Below, piece after piece: positions 18,153 to 26,869 of a DNA stretch of 52,602 nucleotides. The notes beneath the pieces were generated by a model. It was not told the origin of the DNA. It worked only from the letters and a program-made list of their open reading frames with translations, and searched no databases. Origin of the DNA: Salinibaculum rarum (GTDB taxonomy: Archaea > Halobacteriota > Halobacteria > Halobacteriales > Haloarculaceae); contig NZ_CP129993.1 in assembly GCF_030505615.1 (NCBI RefSeq), forward strand, positions 1 through 52,602. The letters are read 5' to 3'. The position numbers and the translations under genes were made by a program. How positions within the stretch are numbered: position 1 is the stretch's first letter; the number at the start of each line of letters is the position of its first letter.

Positions 18153-20513
18153 ATGACCGACCGTCGTCGGGTCGAGGACCTTCTCGAGGACAGGCCCGAC
18201 TTCGAAGCCGCACTCGAAGACGTGCAGGAGGTCGACGCCACACGGGAGACATGGACGTTCGACGACGTCCCCATCGACTCGGGAACCTTCGGCCAGCTCG
18301 TCTCGGAGGGCGTCGTCGAGAAAGTCGACGGCGAGTACCGACTCGCCAACCCCGATGCCGTTCGAGCCGCAATAGACGGCGAACCGCAGCCCGCAACTAC
18401 GGAGGAGCCGACCGATCGCGACATCTCACTGTCACTGTTGAGTATCGATACTCGTGGGGCTGGGCTGCTCGCGGCCGTCCTCGGCGTTCTGGTTGCGGTC
18501 CGTCTGTTTCCCTTCCAATCTGTTTTCCGTGATGGATACATCGTTCTTACAGGAAACGATCCCTACTACTACCGCTACTGGGTCGAACAGACCCTCGCCA
18601 ATGGGACTATCGGCGCTCTCCCGCTTGGTGAGGTGCCAGAGGGTATCGCCGGGGGCGAGCCGTTTCTCGTCGCCGCGCTAACCTGGCTGGCGGGACTCTT
18701 CGGCGGTGGCAGCGGTCTCGCACTCGCCATTTATCCCATTCTTTCAGCACTCGTCACTGGGCTGTTCCTCTACGGACTCACACTCCGTGTGAGCGCCGAC
18801 CGTCGCGTCGCGCTGGCGTCGGTCCTGATGCTCGCGTTCACTCCTTCCCACGCCCTTCGAACGAGCCTCGGATTTGCTGACCACCACGCCTTCGACTACG
18901 TCTGGCTCACTCTGACCGCGTTCGCACTGGCCGTGCTGCTGACGGGCGAGCGAGACAACACTAACCTTGGTCGCTGGCTCGCTGCGACCGGACTCGGCGT
19001 CGGTGTCGCCGGGCAGGTGCTGGCGTGGGACAACGGCCCGCTGCTGGTCGTGCCCGTCGCTGCCGTCGTCGTCTTCGGCGTGCTCCTTGACGTTCGCGAC
19101 GACCGCCAGCCGCTCGTTTCGAACGCGCCGCTACTGGCCGGCCTCGCGCTGGCTGCCGTCCTCACATTCGCTGTCCATACCACAGCTGGCTGGCACTCGG
19201 CGACTGTCGCTGCTGTGCCCGCGCTGCTGTTCGGCGGGAGTGGCGCCGTCGTCGCGGTCGGTGCGGCTGCCGCTCGACTCGACCGGAGCGTCCGTGAACT
19301 CGCGGTCGTCGAACTCGTCGCTGGCGTCGGAACCATCGCTGCCGTCGTCGTGTTCCTCCCCGATATCTGGGGCGAACTTCAGGGCGGTATCGACACAATC
19401 CTCCGCAGCAACAATATCGCGGAAGTTCAGTCGCTGTTCAGCATGGACACCTTCGGATTTTTGTTCCTCTTCGGGTTTGTCCTCGTTATCGCGGTTCCAC
19501 TCATGGGCTGGGCAACTGTGCGCCTCGCTCGCAGCGACGACGAGTGGCTCGTTCCTGTCGTCTACGGCTGGTACTTTTTCGGGCTCGCTATGTTTCAGGT
19601 GCGTTTCGCCGGCGAGCTCTCACCGTTCACTGCGCTGTTTTCGGGACTGGGATTCGTCTGGATTGCTTCCTGGGTTGATCTCGCGGAAGTGCCTGCTCCG
19701 GTCGACAGGAGTGACTGGACTGACTGGTGGCCAGCACGGCCCGACGGTTCGACCGTCGCGTCGGTGTTCTTGCTCTTCCTCCTCGTCACCGGTCTTGGCG
19801 TCGTCCAATCGGGTGTGAAGATACAACAGATCACCGTCGACGACGACACTGTCGAGACGGCAACATGGCTTGCGGAGTACTCGGCCGACCGCGGCTGGGA
19901 GACCGAATCCGACAGCTACGTCTTCAGCGACTGGGGACGAAACCGTGTCTATAACTATTTCGTGAACGGGCAATCGAGATCGTACGGGTTCGCCCAGTCG
20001 AATTATCGTAAGTTCATCGTTCAGCAAGACTCCAACGCCGCTGCCGCGACGATCGATGGCCGCGTTCGATTCCTCGTAACAGAGTCGTTCCCAGTTGACA
20101 GTCCCGCAATGGGCGTTCGTCTCCACGACCACTTCGGGAGTCGCTACGAGAACGTTGAAGGCCTCTCCCGATACCGAGCCATCTACGCTACTGAGAGTGG
20201 TGACCGGAAAGCGTTCCTCGTCGTTCCAGGTGCAACACTCGCTGGGACGGCTCCTCCAAATACGACCGTCTCACTGGAAACCGATGTCGATATTCCAGGC
20301 GCATCGTTCACCTACGAACGACAGGTCCAGACAAACGCGAGCGGTAATTTTACCGTTGACGTTGCCTATCCTGGCGCATACGAACTGACCGCAGGTGACC
20401 AGATGCGGTCGGTCAGCGTGTCAGAAAGTGGTGTGATGAACGGAACACAGATCGCTGCTGGAATTCTTGCCGTTCAACGTCCCACCAATGACACCCCCCG
20501 GCGTGAACACTAA
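18153..20513 (+). CDS. aglB: AglB/STT3-like oligosaccharyltransferase
   Basis: A 786-aa GT-C membrane glycosyltransferase. A ~90-residue N-terminal cytoplasmic extension is followed by about 12 helices (110-560) and an external C-terminal domain. STT3 landmarks are GNDPYYYRYWVEQ in the first external loop and SLGFADHHAFDYVW (DHH) in the second. The catalytic-domain WWDYG motif is replaced by YVFSDWGRNRVYNYF at about 590-604, so this is a diverged paralogue. AglB moves lipid-linked glycans onto N-X-S/T of exported proteins. The neighbouring surface glycoprotein and other secreted proteins are plausible substrates. The start MTDRRRVEDL was chosen because the earlier frame runs into the IS flank. 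No clear promoter seen. Confidence 0.82.
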   Translation: MTDRRRVEDLLEDRPDFEAALEDVQEVDATRETWTFDDVPIDSGTFGQLVSEGVVEKVDGEYRLANPDAVRAAIDGEPQPATTEEPTDRDISLSLLSIDTRGAGLLAAVLGVLVAVRLFPFQSVFRDGYIVLTGNDPYYYRYWVEQTLANGTIGALPLGEVPEGIAGGEPFLVAALTWLAGLFGGGSGLALAIYPILSALVTGLFLYGLTLRVSADRRVALASVLMLAFTPSHALRTSLGFADHHAFDYVWLTLTAFALAVLLTGERDNTNLGRWLAATGLGVGVAGQVLAWDNGPLLVVPVAAVVVFGVLLDVRDDRQPLVSNAPLLAGLALAAVLTFAVHTTAGWHSATVAAVPALLFGGSGAVVAVGAAAARLDRSVRELAVVELVAGVGTIAAVVVFLPDIWGELQGGIDTILRSNNIAEVQSLFSMDTFGFLFLFGFVLVIAVPLMGWATVRLARSDDEWLVPVVYGWYFFGLAMFQVRFAGELSPFTALFSGLGFVWIASWVDLAEVPAPVDRSDWTDWWPARPDGSTVASVFLLFLLVTGLGVVQSGVKIQQITVDDDTVETATWLAEYSADRGWETESDSYVFSDWGRNRVYNYFVNGQSRSYGFAQSNYRKFIVQQDSNAAAATIDGRVRFLVTESFPVDSPAMGVRLHDHFGSRYENVEGLSRYRAIYATESGDRKAFLVVPGATLAGTAPPNTTVSLETDVDIPGASFTYERQVQTNASGNFTVDVAYPGAYELTAGDQMRSVSVSESGVMNGTQIAAGILAVQRPTNDTPRREH

Positions 20514-20940
20514 GGGGAGCAACGAGCGGTTCGCAGCAAATGGCGTTGACCGGGTATTCCACAAGCGTATCGCCTTCGGGGATGAGAAAGAGTTGCGTCT
20601 CTTAGCGAGACAGGAGCTCAACAATATGGACCTGGAGGTGAGTGAAACCGGGGATATCGATATGGAACTCAAGGCGGATCCGGGTTTCAATCTAGAAGTC
20701 GATCCAGAAGACCTGATCGAGCGTATTATCCTCCCGCCTGATATCAATGATCGTCAGCTGACGCAGGTCGTCCAACTGATGGAGTACCACGACATCACGG
20801 CAGAGATCTGGCGGTCGATGTTAGATGTGAGCCCCGGTATGTCGGCTCCAATACAGGTGACGGGCGATGAGGCTGGCGAGATTGCTCGGGATGATATGAA
20901 AGCGCCAGGCTTGTTGACAAATCCAAGTACAGGTAGATGA
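20488..20940 (+). pseudogene. unknown gene probably truncated by a tnpB element
   Basis: 150 codons from ATG 20488, overlapping the aglB-like gene end by 26 bp. The product is acidic with a plausible fold (HKRIAFGDEKELRLLARQEL, DIDMELKADPGFNLEVDPED) but no known domain; GTG at 20503 is an alternative start. The stop codon TGA is formed by the right-end tail of the IS (TGACATCCTCC), so the natural 3' end is probably lost or displaced beyond 22383. Confidence 0.55.
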
Positions 20941-22383
20941 CATCCTCCGCGCCGTAAACGGCGCGGTTTCCCAAGCGTTGGGATATTATGGTTCGCGGGA
21001 CATCTGTTCTTGTGGGGCTACTCGCCCCGTAGATTTGTCGAACAGGCGAACCGCTGGCTGTGCCATCCAGCCGTTATCCCTATCTCCCCCATCACAGGCG
21101 AGACTCGGGAGTACCTTCTGTCGGATGTTCTCGGCTCCGTTCACGTCGGCGTTGGCTACCAGCCCACAGTCGTCGCAGACGTACAGCCCACGCTCGACGC
21201 GCTGGTTGTCGTCGCTCGTCCCACACGAGGCGCACGATTTGGACGTGCCACGTTCGTCGACGCGCTCGACGCTGATGCCGCGCTCGGCGGCTTTGTATTC
21301 CAGCATCTCAATGAAGCGGTCGAACGCCCATCCGTGTAGGTCCAGATTGCCGTGGTCGCCCCAGTCGGCACCCTCGCGGATGCCCGACAGGTCGCCCACG
21401 GCAATCGTCCCGACATTGCGGGCGGCACACTCGGCCACCATATCCGCTGAAACAGCGTGCAAGAAGTGGTCACGTCTACCCCGGCGCTTGCGGTCCAGTC
21501 GTCGTGCTTGGCGAGAGTCGCTGTCGTCGCACTTCGCTCGTTCTTTCTGGAAGTAGTAGTCGTCCTCTTTGAGTGCGCCGCCGGGGTACAGCAGGGCCTC
21601 GTCTCCGACCGCGACGGCGGCAAAGTTGCAGATACCGAGGTCGATGCCCGCTACCCGGTTGCCGGGTGGGTCCGGGTCGTCAGTCTCGACGCGACAGACG
21701 ATGTGCAACTCCCACTCGTCGCCGGTCCAGACCGCCCGGACCTGCTGGACGTTCTGTACGTCCACGTCCGGGTCAGCGGCGTACTCACAGAGAACGAAGT
21801 CCGACCACGACTCTTTGAGATTCGCTCCTTTCGAGAGGCGAATCCTGTTGTGGTCGGGATCGTGTTTGAAGCCGTCCTCTTTGAACGTGACCGTCGAGCG
21901 GGGATGCTCGTCGCCGTGCTTACGGTAGCCGGGTGGGTTCGCGTCCCCCTTGCCGTTTTGGCGGTGAGCGTACCACGAGTCGAACGCTTCAGCCAATTCT
22001 TCGAGAATTGCCTGACTGGATTGTGCGTTCAAATCCGCGTAGCGTTCGTGACTCTTGAGGTACGCTTTGAGCGTGCCGTGGTCTGGAATCGTGCCGGTTT
22101 CGTGCCAGATGCGGTCACAGGTCCACCGGGCGACGTTCCAGAGTTTCGAGGCCGCGAACCCGAGCGAATCGAGGTCGTCGCGCACCTGCTGGTGGTTGCG
22201 AATGGACGCAACGTAGGTGCGCGTGACCTGACTCGCCATACATAGCCTGTGATGGACTGGCTACATAATGGTGTGCCAACCGGAGCGAAAGTGGAATATC
22301 CGGCCCGGCAGACCCGCGTGGACTGTGGCACTGGGCTTACGCGATTCACGCCCGGCGTGAACGCCGGGATTCTCTCGCTGTTA
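20941..22383 (-). mobile_element. IS200/IS605-type element carrying only tnpB
   Basis: Right end on the left: TGACATCCTCC then a 9-bp hairpin (CCGCGCCGT 20947-20955, ACGGCGCGG 20958-20966). Left end on the right: hairpin CCCGGCG/CGCCGGG at 22351-22368, then TCTCTCGCTGTTA. No terminal inverted repeats, as expected for this family. No tnpA is present, so movement would need a transposase in trans. Exact cut points are estimates within about 5 bp. Confidence 0.75.
20986..22239 (-). CDS. tnpB: TnpB RNA-guided nuclease
   Basis: A full-length 417-aa IS1341-type TnpB. Residues 1-180 form the HTH/WED-type N-terminal region (ASKLWNVARW). RuvC-I is AGIDLGICN (about residue 200), the RuvC-II segment reads TIAVGDLSGIRE (Gly-Asp where canonical enzymes have Glu-Asn/Asp), then a four-Cys zinc finger CASCG/CDDCG, and RuvC-III ANADVNGAEN. 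The omega-RNA is expected from the antisense-side 3' end of the gene and the hairpin at 20947-20966, with the guide read from sequence left of 20940. TnpB cuts empty target sites to retain its element. Whether this Glu-less variant cuts is open. Confidence 0.9.
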   Translation of the reverse strand: MASQVTRTYVASIRNHQQVRDDLDSLGFAASKLWNVARWTCDRIWHETGTIPDHGTLKAYLKSHERYADLNAQSSQAILEELAEAFDSWYAHRQNGKGDANPPGYRKHGDEHPRSTVTFKEDGFKHDPDHNRIRLSKGANLKESWSDFVLCEYAADPDVDVQNVQQVRAVWTGDEWELHIVCRVETDDPDPPGNRVAGIDLGICNFAAVAVGDEALLYPGGALKEDDYYFQKERAKCDDSDSRQARRLDRKRRGRRDHFLHAVSADMVAECAARNVGTIAVGDLSGIREGADWGDHGNLDLHGWAFDRFIEMLEYKAAERGISVERVDERGTSKSCASCGTSDDNQRVERGLYVCDDCGLVANADVNGAENIRQKVLPSLACDGGDRDNGWMAQPAVRLFDKSTGRVAPQEQMSREP

Positions 22384-22452
22384 GAAGATAGCTATCTCGG
22401 AAGAACAGGCCTTGTTGACGTGTTTGGAGCTTCGGTGAGAGACAGACTATAG
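22384..22452 (+). other. possible displaced 3' end of the gene at 20488
   Basis: Directly after the IS left end, 22 codons followed by TAG (EDSYLGRTGLVDVFGASVRD then RL) read in the same direction as the truncated gene at 20488. It may be its natural C-terminus. Frame continuity cannot be checked without the exact IS junctions. Confidence 0.3.
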
Positions 22453-22485
22453 GATATCATATAGTGGGAAGAAAGTGGCTATACT

Positions 22486-23589
22486 TCACGAACTCAGGCC
22501 TTCTTCTGCAAGAGACATCGCAAACTCGGAGAGCCGATAACGGTAGGGAGCGTGACGGAAGATAACCCGACCGTAGTCATCACCTTTGTCCACTTCGCTC
22601 TCCTCAATCGCGTCAACCGCCCTGTTCAGTTTCGACAACTGGTTCCCCTCGCGAAGATAGGATTCAACCTTGTCTGGCCGGATATCGAACTCTTCTGCAA
22701 GAATGAATCGAAGAGTCCGACGACCACCGTCTGCACGGATTACAGTATCACCAGCATACTCCCCGTCACCAGGTCGCATCGGGCTATCAAGCCGATCCAC
22801 CATATCATCAATGAGACGTTCGATCTCCTCTTGAACCGTCTCCTCTACTTCCCCACTGATGATCTGATCTCGCCGTTCACTAATCGCGTACGTCGATGGA
22901 CCCGGAGGCTGGAACTCCTCAAGGACACCTAGATCAACAAGATGGTTGATGGCGGTACTAAAGGAGTGCTCGAATGTCAGCCGTTCCGCGATCTCGTTTC
23001 GAGTCAAGCCCTCTGACTCTGGCCCGATTTCTTCTTCGTACAAAGCAGTCACAATAGAGATCTGATCATCAACGCTGGGGAGATCTCTCTTCTTGTCTCG
23101 AATGTAGGCAGCAAGCGCATCGCTGCCGGTCAGTTCCTCGTCCTCACTCTCATCCCCTGGGCGTGGAGCCTGCGCGTATTTGTCGATTTCCTCCGTCGTT
23201 TCCAGCCTCTCATACATATCCTGCAACGTGCCCTCAGCCCCAAGCAGCCCCATCTCTTCCAGTAGGTCGCGACCGATATCGGTGAGCCCGTAGAAGCGCC
23301 ATGGCAGATCACGCTTGCGCTGATCCTTCGGAAGCGTTCGCTCCGCCACGATCCCGTGCTCGATCAGCACCTCGAGATGTTCGCGGATGGTACTCTTGCT
23401 CTTGCTCGGGTTCACGTAGTCGAGCTCTTTGAGCGTGGGGAGCTGCTGCGGATGGGAGAGAATATTCTGAATCAGGACAAACCGCGTCTCTTGCGTAACG
23501 ACGTTCAGGCGCTGTCGCTGGTTCTCAACCGTACTGTCGCTTGCATCGGTCGTATCGGGCTGATCCCGATGCGTCGTGTTGTGGGCCAT
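22486..23589 (-). CDS. large winged-helix transcriptional regulator
   Basis: A 367-aa protein. Residues 25-120 form a winged helix (TQETRFVLIQNILSHPQQLP, STIREHLEVLIEHGIV, WRFYGLTDIGRDLLEE) nearly the same as the shorter regulator at 36022. A second winged helix is at about 195-245 (GLTRNEIAERLTFEHSFSTA) and a C-terminal helical region follows. It is probably a DNA-binding regulator of plasmid genes. The intergenic region to the divergent gene at 23853 holds an inverted repeat at 23790-23813 that could be its operator. Target genes unknown. Confidence 0.75.
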   Translation of the reverse strand: MAHNTTHRDQPDTTDASDSTVENQRQRLNVVTQETRFVLIQNILSHPQQLPTLKELDYVNPSKSKSTIREHLEVLIEHGIVAERTLPKDQRKRDLPWRFYGLTDIGRDLLEEMGLLGAEGTLQDMYERLETTEEIDKYAQAPRPGDESEDEELTGSDALAAYIRDKKRDLPSVDDQISIVTALYEEEIGPESEGLTRNEIAERLTFEHSFSTAINHLVDLGVLEEFQPPGPSTYAISERRDQIISGEVEETVQEEIERLIDDMVDRLDSPMRPGDGEYAGDTVIRADGGRRTLRFILAEEFDIRPDKVESYLREGNQLSKLNRAVDAIEESEVDKGDDYGRVIFRHAPYRYRLSEFAMSLAEEGLSS

Positions 23590-23789
23590 GGTTTTGGGGA
23601 CAGCTACAGTCGATTGGGCACCTGCTGTAGCTATCGCTGTGGTGTCGTACTCCCGTCCGTGACGGAGGATGGGAGGAACGAAATACCGGTCTGGGGCAGG
23701 GTAGCCGACCGGTATCGATCGGTGCTGGTTGTGTTGCTTGTGTTCACGCTAGCGTATAGTCGCCGGCGCTATAAATGCTTCGGCGTTAA

Positions 23790-23813
23790 CCACATTGGTT
23801 CAAACCGTTGTGG
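23790..23813. promoter_or_regulatory. inverted repeat between divergent genes (candidate operator)
   Basis: CCACATTGGTT-CA-AACCGTTGTGG: 11-bp arms with two mismatches and a 2-bp centre. It is 40 bp before the start at 23853 and 200 bp from the regulator start at 23589. TATAAAT at 23771-23776 may be the TATA box for one of them. It is related in sequence to the TTAACCAAC motif elsewhere in the window. Confidence 0.5.
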
Positions 23814-23852
23814 TCGAAAGGGTTTTAATTCGGGCGCGCGAACGAGGTGGTA

Positions 23853-24197
23853 ATGCCGGACGGCTCCTCAGAGAGCGACCTCGAGGCCCGAGCTCAACGG
23901 CATCACTACCGGTCGTTAACGCCGGAGGAGTACGAGGGCCTCAATCACTTTCGAGCCGACTGGGCGGATCTCGCCGCAGAGGCCGATAACCGATTTTTCA
24001 TTTTGGGGAGTTTCGCCGAGGACGACGTCGACCGCGTGAACCAGCTCAAGGACCACTTCAACCGAGAGACGGGCGACGACGCCGTCGCCTACCGAATGGA
24101 CGACTTCCTCCCCGATACCGATCTCGTTCTCCACCCGATTCTCAAATTCAAACTAGGTAGCGAGGCGGATTCCCCGCCCCACCGTGGGCGGGGTTGA
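23853..24197 (+). pseudogene. unknown protein truncated by an inverted-repeat element
   Basis: Starts MPDGSSESDL; about 100 natural codons (FRADWADLAAEADNRFFILG, VAYRMDDFLPDTDLVLHPIL) end at KFKL, where the 81-bp inverted repeat begins (24153), adding an unnatural tail GSEADSPPHRGRG. The family is not recognised, though the pattern looks like a small cytosolic alpha/beta protein. Removing the inserted unit at CTAG would give ...KFKLV then TGA. Confidence 0.6.
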
Positions 24198-24233
24198 AGC
24201 CGACACTCGCTGCCACAAACCACGGACTATTAA
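24153..24233 (+). repeat. 81-bp inverted repeat, left copy
   Basis: Pairs with 26714-26794 on the opposite strand with one mismatch in 81 bp; weaker similarity continues about 17 bp further in. Both copies begin with CTAG and GGTAGCGAGGCG, and contain an internal GC-rich hairpin (CCCCGCCC/GGGCGGGG). A tnpB gene starts 26 bp inside. Confidence 0.9.
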
Positions 24234-24258
24234 GTGCCTATACCATCTATTGAAACTC

Positions 24259-25476
24259 GTGGCAGACGACTACCTGAGGCGCACCGCGATCACCCGCCCC
24301 ATCCTAACCGGCGAGCAACAGGACTTGCTTGACGCCACCATCAACGAGTGGAAAGCTGCCTGCAACATCAGCAGTCGGATCGGATGGGAATACGGTGAAA
24401 CGCGGAAAACCTACCTCCAAAACCTCGCCTACGACACGGTGTTGGAAGAAACACGCCTCGGGAGTCAGCACGCAATTCTCGCCACCCACCAAGCCGCAGC
24501 CGCACTCGATGGTGTCGAAGCAATTGAAGACCTTGATGAACACTACAAAACGTCTCGACCGGAATTTACCAGTAACACGGTGAAATACGATACCCGGACG
24601 ATGACGCTGTTTGATGATGGGTCTGTTTCGCTTTCCACCGTCGAGGGTCGGATTCGGTGTGGCCTGAACCTCCCCGACGAAGAAGACGGGTATCAACACG
24701 AATACCTCACCGATGACGAGTGGGAAGTAACAGAATCTACGCTGTCAAAGCGTGATGGCGAATACTACCTTCACCTCGGGTTTCGTAAAGACAAGCCCAA
24801 GAAACAGGTCGAAAAACAGGATGACGACGAGGACAGGACAGTTCTCGGCGTTGACCTCGGCATCGTAAACATTGCCACCACCAGCACAGCGTACTTCGCA
24901 TCGGGGGGAGAACTCAGACACCGGCACCGAGAGTTCGAGCGGATTCGCGGAAACCTTCAGCAGACCGGTACACAATCAGCCCATCGGACGATTCAGCAGA
25001 TGAGCGGGAGGGAGTCACGGTATCTCCGTGACCACCTCCATCAAGTCGCTAACCAGATTCTCGAAGAAGCACGAACACACGACTGCGAGTACATCGCGTT
25101 CGAGAACCTGAAACACATCAGGGAGCGTGCGCCGCCTGTCAAAGAGTTCCACCAGTGGGCGCACCGGCAACTCGTTGACCTCGTGGAGTACAAGGCTGAA
25201 GCCGAAGGGATTAGCGTCAAGTTTGTCACCCCGAAGAATACGAGTCGGCGGTGTCCCGAGTGTGGCCACACGAGTAAGGGAAACCGAGTGCGACAGGCGG
25301 AGTTCGAGTGTGAGTCGTGCGGAGCAACTCAGAGTGCAGATTACGTGGGTGCGAAGAATGTAGGGTGGCGGTACGTCCGTCGCGGGCTACAGTCCTCGCG
25401 GCGGACGGGCGACAGTCAACTCGCCCTGAAGTCAGGAACGGTGACACCGAACCGGGGTTTTGTCCCGTCCGACTAA
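24259..25476 (+). CDS. tnpB: TnpB RNA-guided nuclease (canonical catalytic residues)
   Basis: A 405-aa TnpB of a different lineage from those at 20986 and 27093. The GTG start before ADDYLRRTAITRP was chosen because the longer frame would begin inside the inverted repeat; TTG at 24250 is possible. RuvC-I is LGVDLGIVN, RuvC-II YIAFENLKHIRE (Glu present), the zinc finger is CPECG/CESCG, and RuvC-III is QSADYVGAKN. The expected 3' omega-RNA region runs from about 25400 into the hairpin now split by an IS630 (25506-25514 with 26682-26690). It lies inside an 81-bp inverted repeat pair, which is not normal for this family. Confidence 0.9.
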   Translation: MADDYLRRTAITRPILTGEQQDLLDATINEWKAACNISSRIGWEYGETRKTYLQNLAYDTVLEETRLGSQHAILATHQAAAALDGVEAIEDLDEHYKTSRPEFTSNTVKYDTRTMTLFDDGSVSLSTVEGRIRCGLNLPDEEDGYQHEYLTDDEWEVTESTLSKRDGEYYLHLGFRKDKPKKQVEKQDDDEDRTVLGVDLGIVNIATTSTAYFASGGELRHRHREFERIRGNLQQTGTQSAHRTIQQMSGRESRYLRDHLHQVANQILEEARTHDCEYIAFENLKHIRERAPPVKEFHQWAHRQLVDLVEYKAEAEGISVKFVTPKNTSRRCPECGHTSKGNRVRQAEFECESCGATQSADYVGAKNVGWRYVRRGLQSSRRTGDSQLALKSGTVTPNRGFVPSD

Positions 25477-25519
25477 CTGTCGGTAGAGGTTGAGTTCACT
25501 GACAAGCCCCGCGCCACTA

Positions 25520-26676
25520 GTACCTCAGGGAAGCTTTTGTGAAGCTGGCGTGAGTTGGACGGTGTATGGTTGGCCGTGAGAGAAATGTCGTCAAACATCT
25601 GAGTGAGGGAGAACTTGACCGATTACAGGCTGAGGCAGACGACATAAAGGAATACAAACGCCTCACCTTTCTCAAACGGCTCTACAATGGTGCAACGCTG
25701 GCAACTGCTGCCGAAGATATAGGGATCTCACAAGGAACGGCAAGTAACTGGGTGACACGGTGGAACGAAGGTGGACTCGGAAAACTGACGCCGAACTTCG
25801 GGGGCGGCAGGCCCCCGAAGCTCGACGAAGCAGAACAAGAACAACTCATTGCACGCCTCCGTGAGGGACAGCCCTGGAAGAAACAAGAGATTCAGCATCT
25901 TCTCAACGAGGAGTTCGATGTCGAATATCACCCACATTACCTCCCAACGTTTCTGGATAAACTCGGCCTCCACTACGCCATTCCTCGAACAAAACGCCCT
26001 GAGCGACCAGAGAACGCCGAAGAAATCCTCGACGAACGCGTCAGGTACGCGTTCGACGAGGAGGCTCTTGAGCAACCTCACAACAAACGCGAAGATGATA
26101 CTGACGACGAAGACTGGGACCGCGACGAGGATATCCGAACAGACGGAGGCGCTGTTGTCGGATTCTTCGATATCTCTCACCCACAACCGTGGGACAATTC
26201 TCAGCGGATGTATACGGTTGATGAGCCACACATTGAGCGGAAGTTGGTGAAGATCGACACACCAGCAGCTGGATTCTACGCCCTCAACGGTGAGAGTGTC
26301 CTGTCGTTTCCACCGAATCAGGAGAAAGAGAAGATTTGCGGGTGTTTCGAGAAGGTCCGCGAGCAGAATCCTGGCAAGCGGATTCTGCTCGTGTTGGATA
26401 ATTTCTCGTCACACGTGTGTAAGTACACGCGCAAGCGAGCACACGAACTCGGGATAGATTTGATATTTCTTCCAGTGGGATCGCCCGATCTCAATCCGAT
26501 CGAGCCAGTTTGGAAGAGTCTCAAGTGGGAATCTTCGCCATTCATTGTCGAAGGTGGAGATGAGTATCGAAGACGAATCACAGAACTGTTCGGAAATTTG
26601 ACCAACCAACTTAGCTTCGCCTCCTCGTGGATCGAGAATCATCTTGACAACTATCTCAATAAGTTAGTCTAGTCAC
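25520..26676 (+). mobile_element. IS630-family element, copy A
   Basis: 1157 bp, flanked by TA (25518-25519 and 26677-26678). The ends read GTACCTCAGGGAAG and, inverted, GTGACTAGACTAAC. They align with the ends of copy B (GTGGTTCACAGAAG, GTGATTAACGCAAC): all start with GT and have AA at positions 12-13. The transposase stop lies 4 bp from the right end, as in copy B. Confidence 0.75.
25566..26672 (+). CDS. IS630-family transposase
   Basis: A 368-aa, probably intact protein. The N-terminal HTH domains (residues 20-75; NGATLATAAEDIGISQGTAS) are followed by a second HTH (about 90-150; EGQPWKKQEIQHLLNEEF). The DDE catalytic domain has D in VVGFFDISHPQPW, D in LLVLDNFSSHVC, and E in SPDLNPIEPVWKSLK. 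IS630/Tc1-type enzymes cut and paste at TA. It is about 70% similar by eye to the copy at 42354-43463, so not a recent duplicate of it. Confidence 0.92.
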   Translation: MVGRERNVVKHLSEGELDRLQAEADDIKEYKRLTFLKRLYNGATLATAAEDIGISQGTASNWVTRWNEGGLGKLTPNFGGGRPPKLDEAEQEQLIARLREGQPWKKQEIQHLLNEEFDVEYHPHYLPTFLDKLGLHYAIPRTKRPERPENAEEILDERVRYAFDEEALEQPHNKREDDTDDEDWDRDEDIRTDGGAVVGFFDISHPQPWDNSQRMYTVDEPHIERKLVKIDTPAAGFYALNGESVLSFPPNQEKEKICGCFEKVREQNPGKRILLVLDNFSSHVCKYTRKRAHELGIDLIFLPVGSPDLNPIEPVWKSLKWESSPFIVEGGDEYRRRITELFGNLTNQLSFASSWIENHLDNYLNKLV

Positions 26677-26713
26677 TACGTGCGCGGGGCAGTTGACTAG
26701 ATAGTGGAGGTAG

Positions 26714-26794
26714 TTAATAGTCCGTGGTTTGTGGCAGCGAGTGTCGGCTTCAACCCCGCCCACGGTGGGGCGGGGAATTCGCCTCGCTACCTAG
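26714..26794 (-). repeat. 81-bp inverted repeat, right copy
   Basis: Complement of 24153-24233 with one mismatch. It ends in CTAG (26791-26794), mirroring the CTAG at the left boundary. Confidence 0.9.
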
Positions 26795-26869
26795 TGTGAA
26801 ACTCGTCCGTCTTGTTGGAGACTCAGGGCCAGCGATATTTCGGCAGAATCTCACTAGAGCTTACGCGCT

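Larger units (their letters stand above)
25506..26690. repeat. tnpB right-end palindrome split by IS630
   Basis: GCCCCGCGC (25506-25514) and GCGCGGGGC (26682-26690) are perfect complements. With the IS630 removed and one TA kept, they form a 9-bp stem with the loop CAC-TA-CGT, the TA exactly central. Confidence 0.75.

Noticed and set aside
22249..22383. Open frame through the tnpB left end
   Set aside because: It is element-end DNA with hairpins; only the last 22 codons after the end look possibly genuine.
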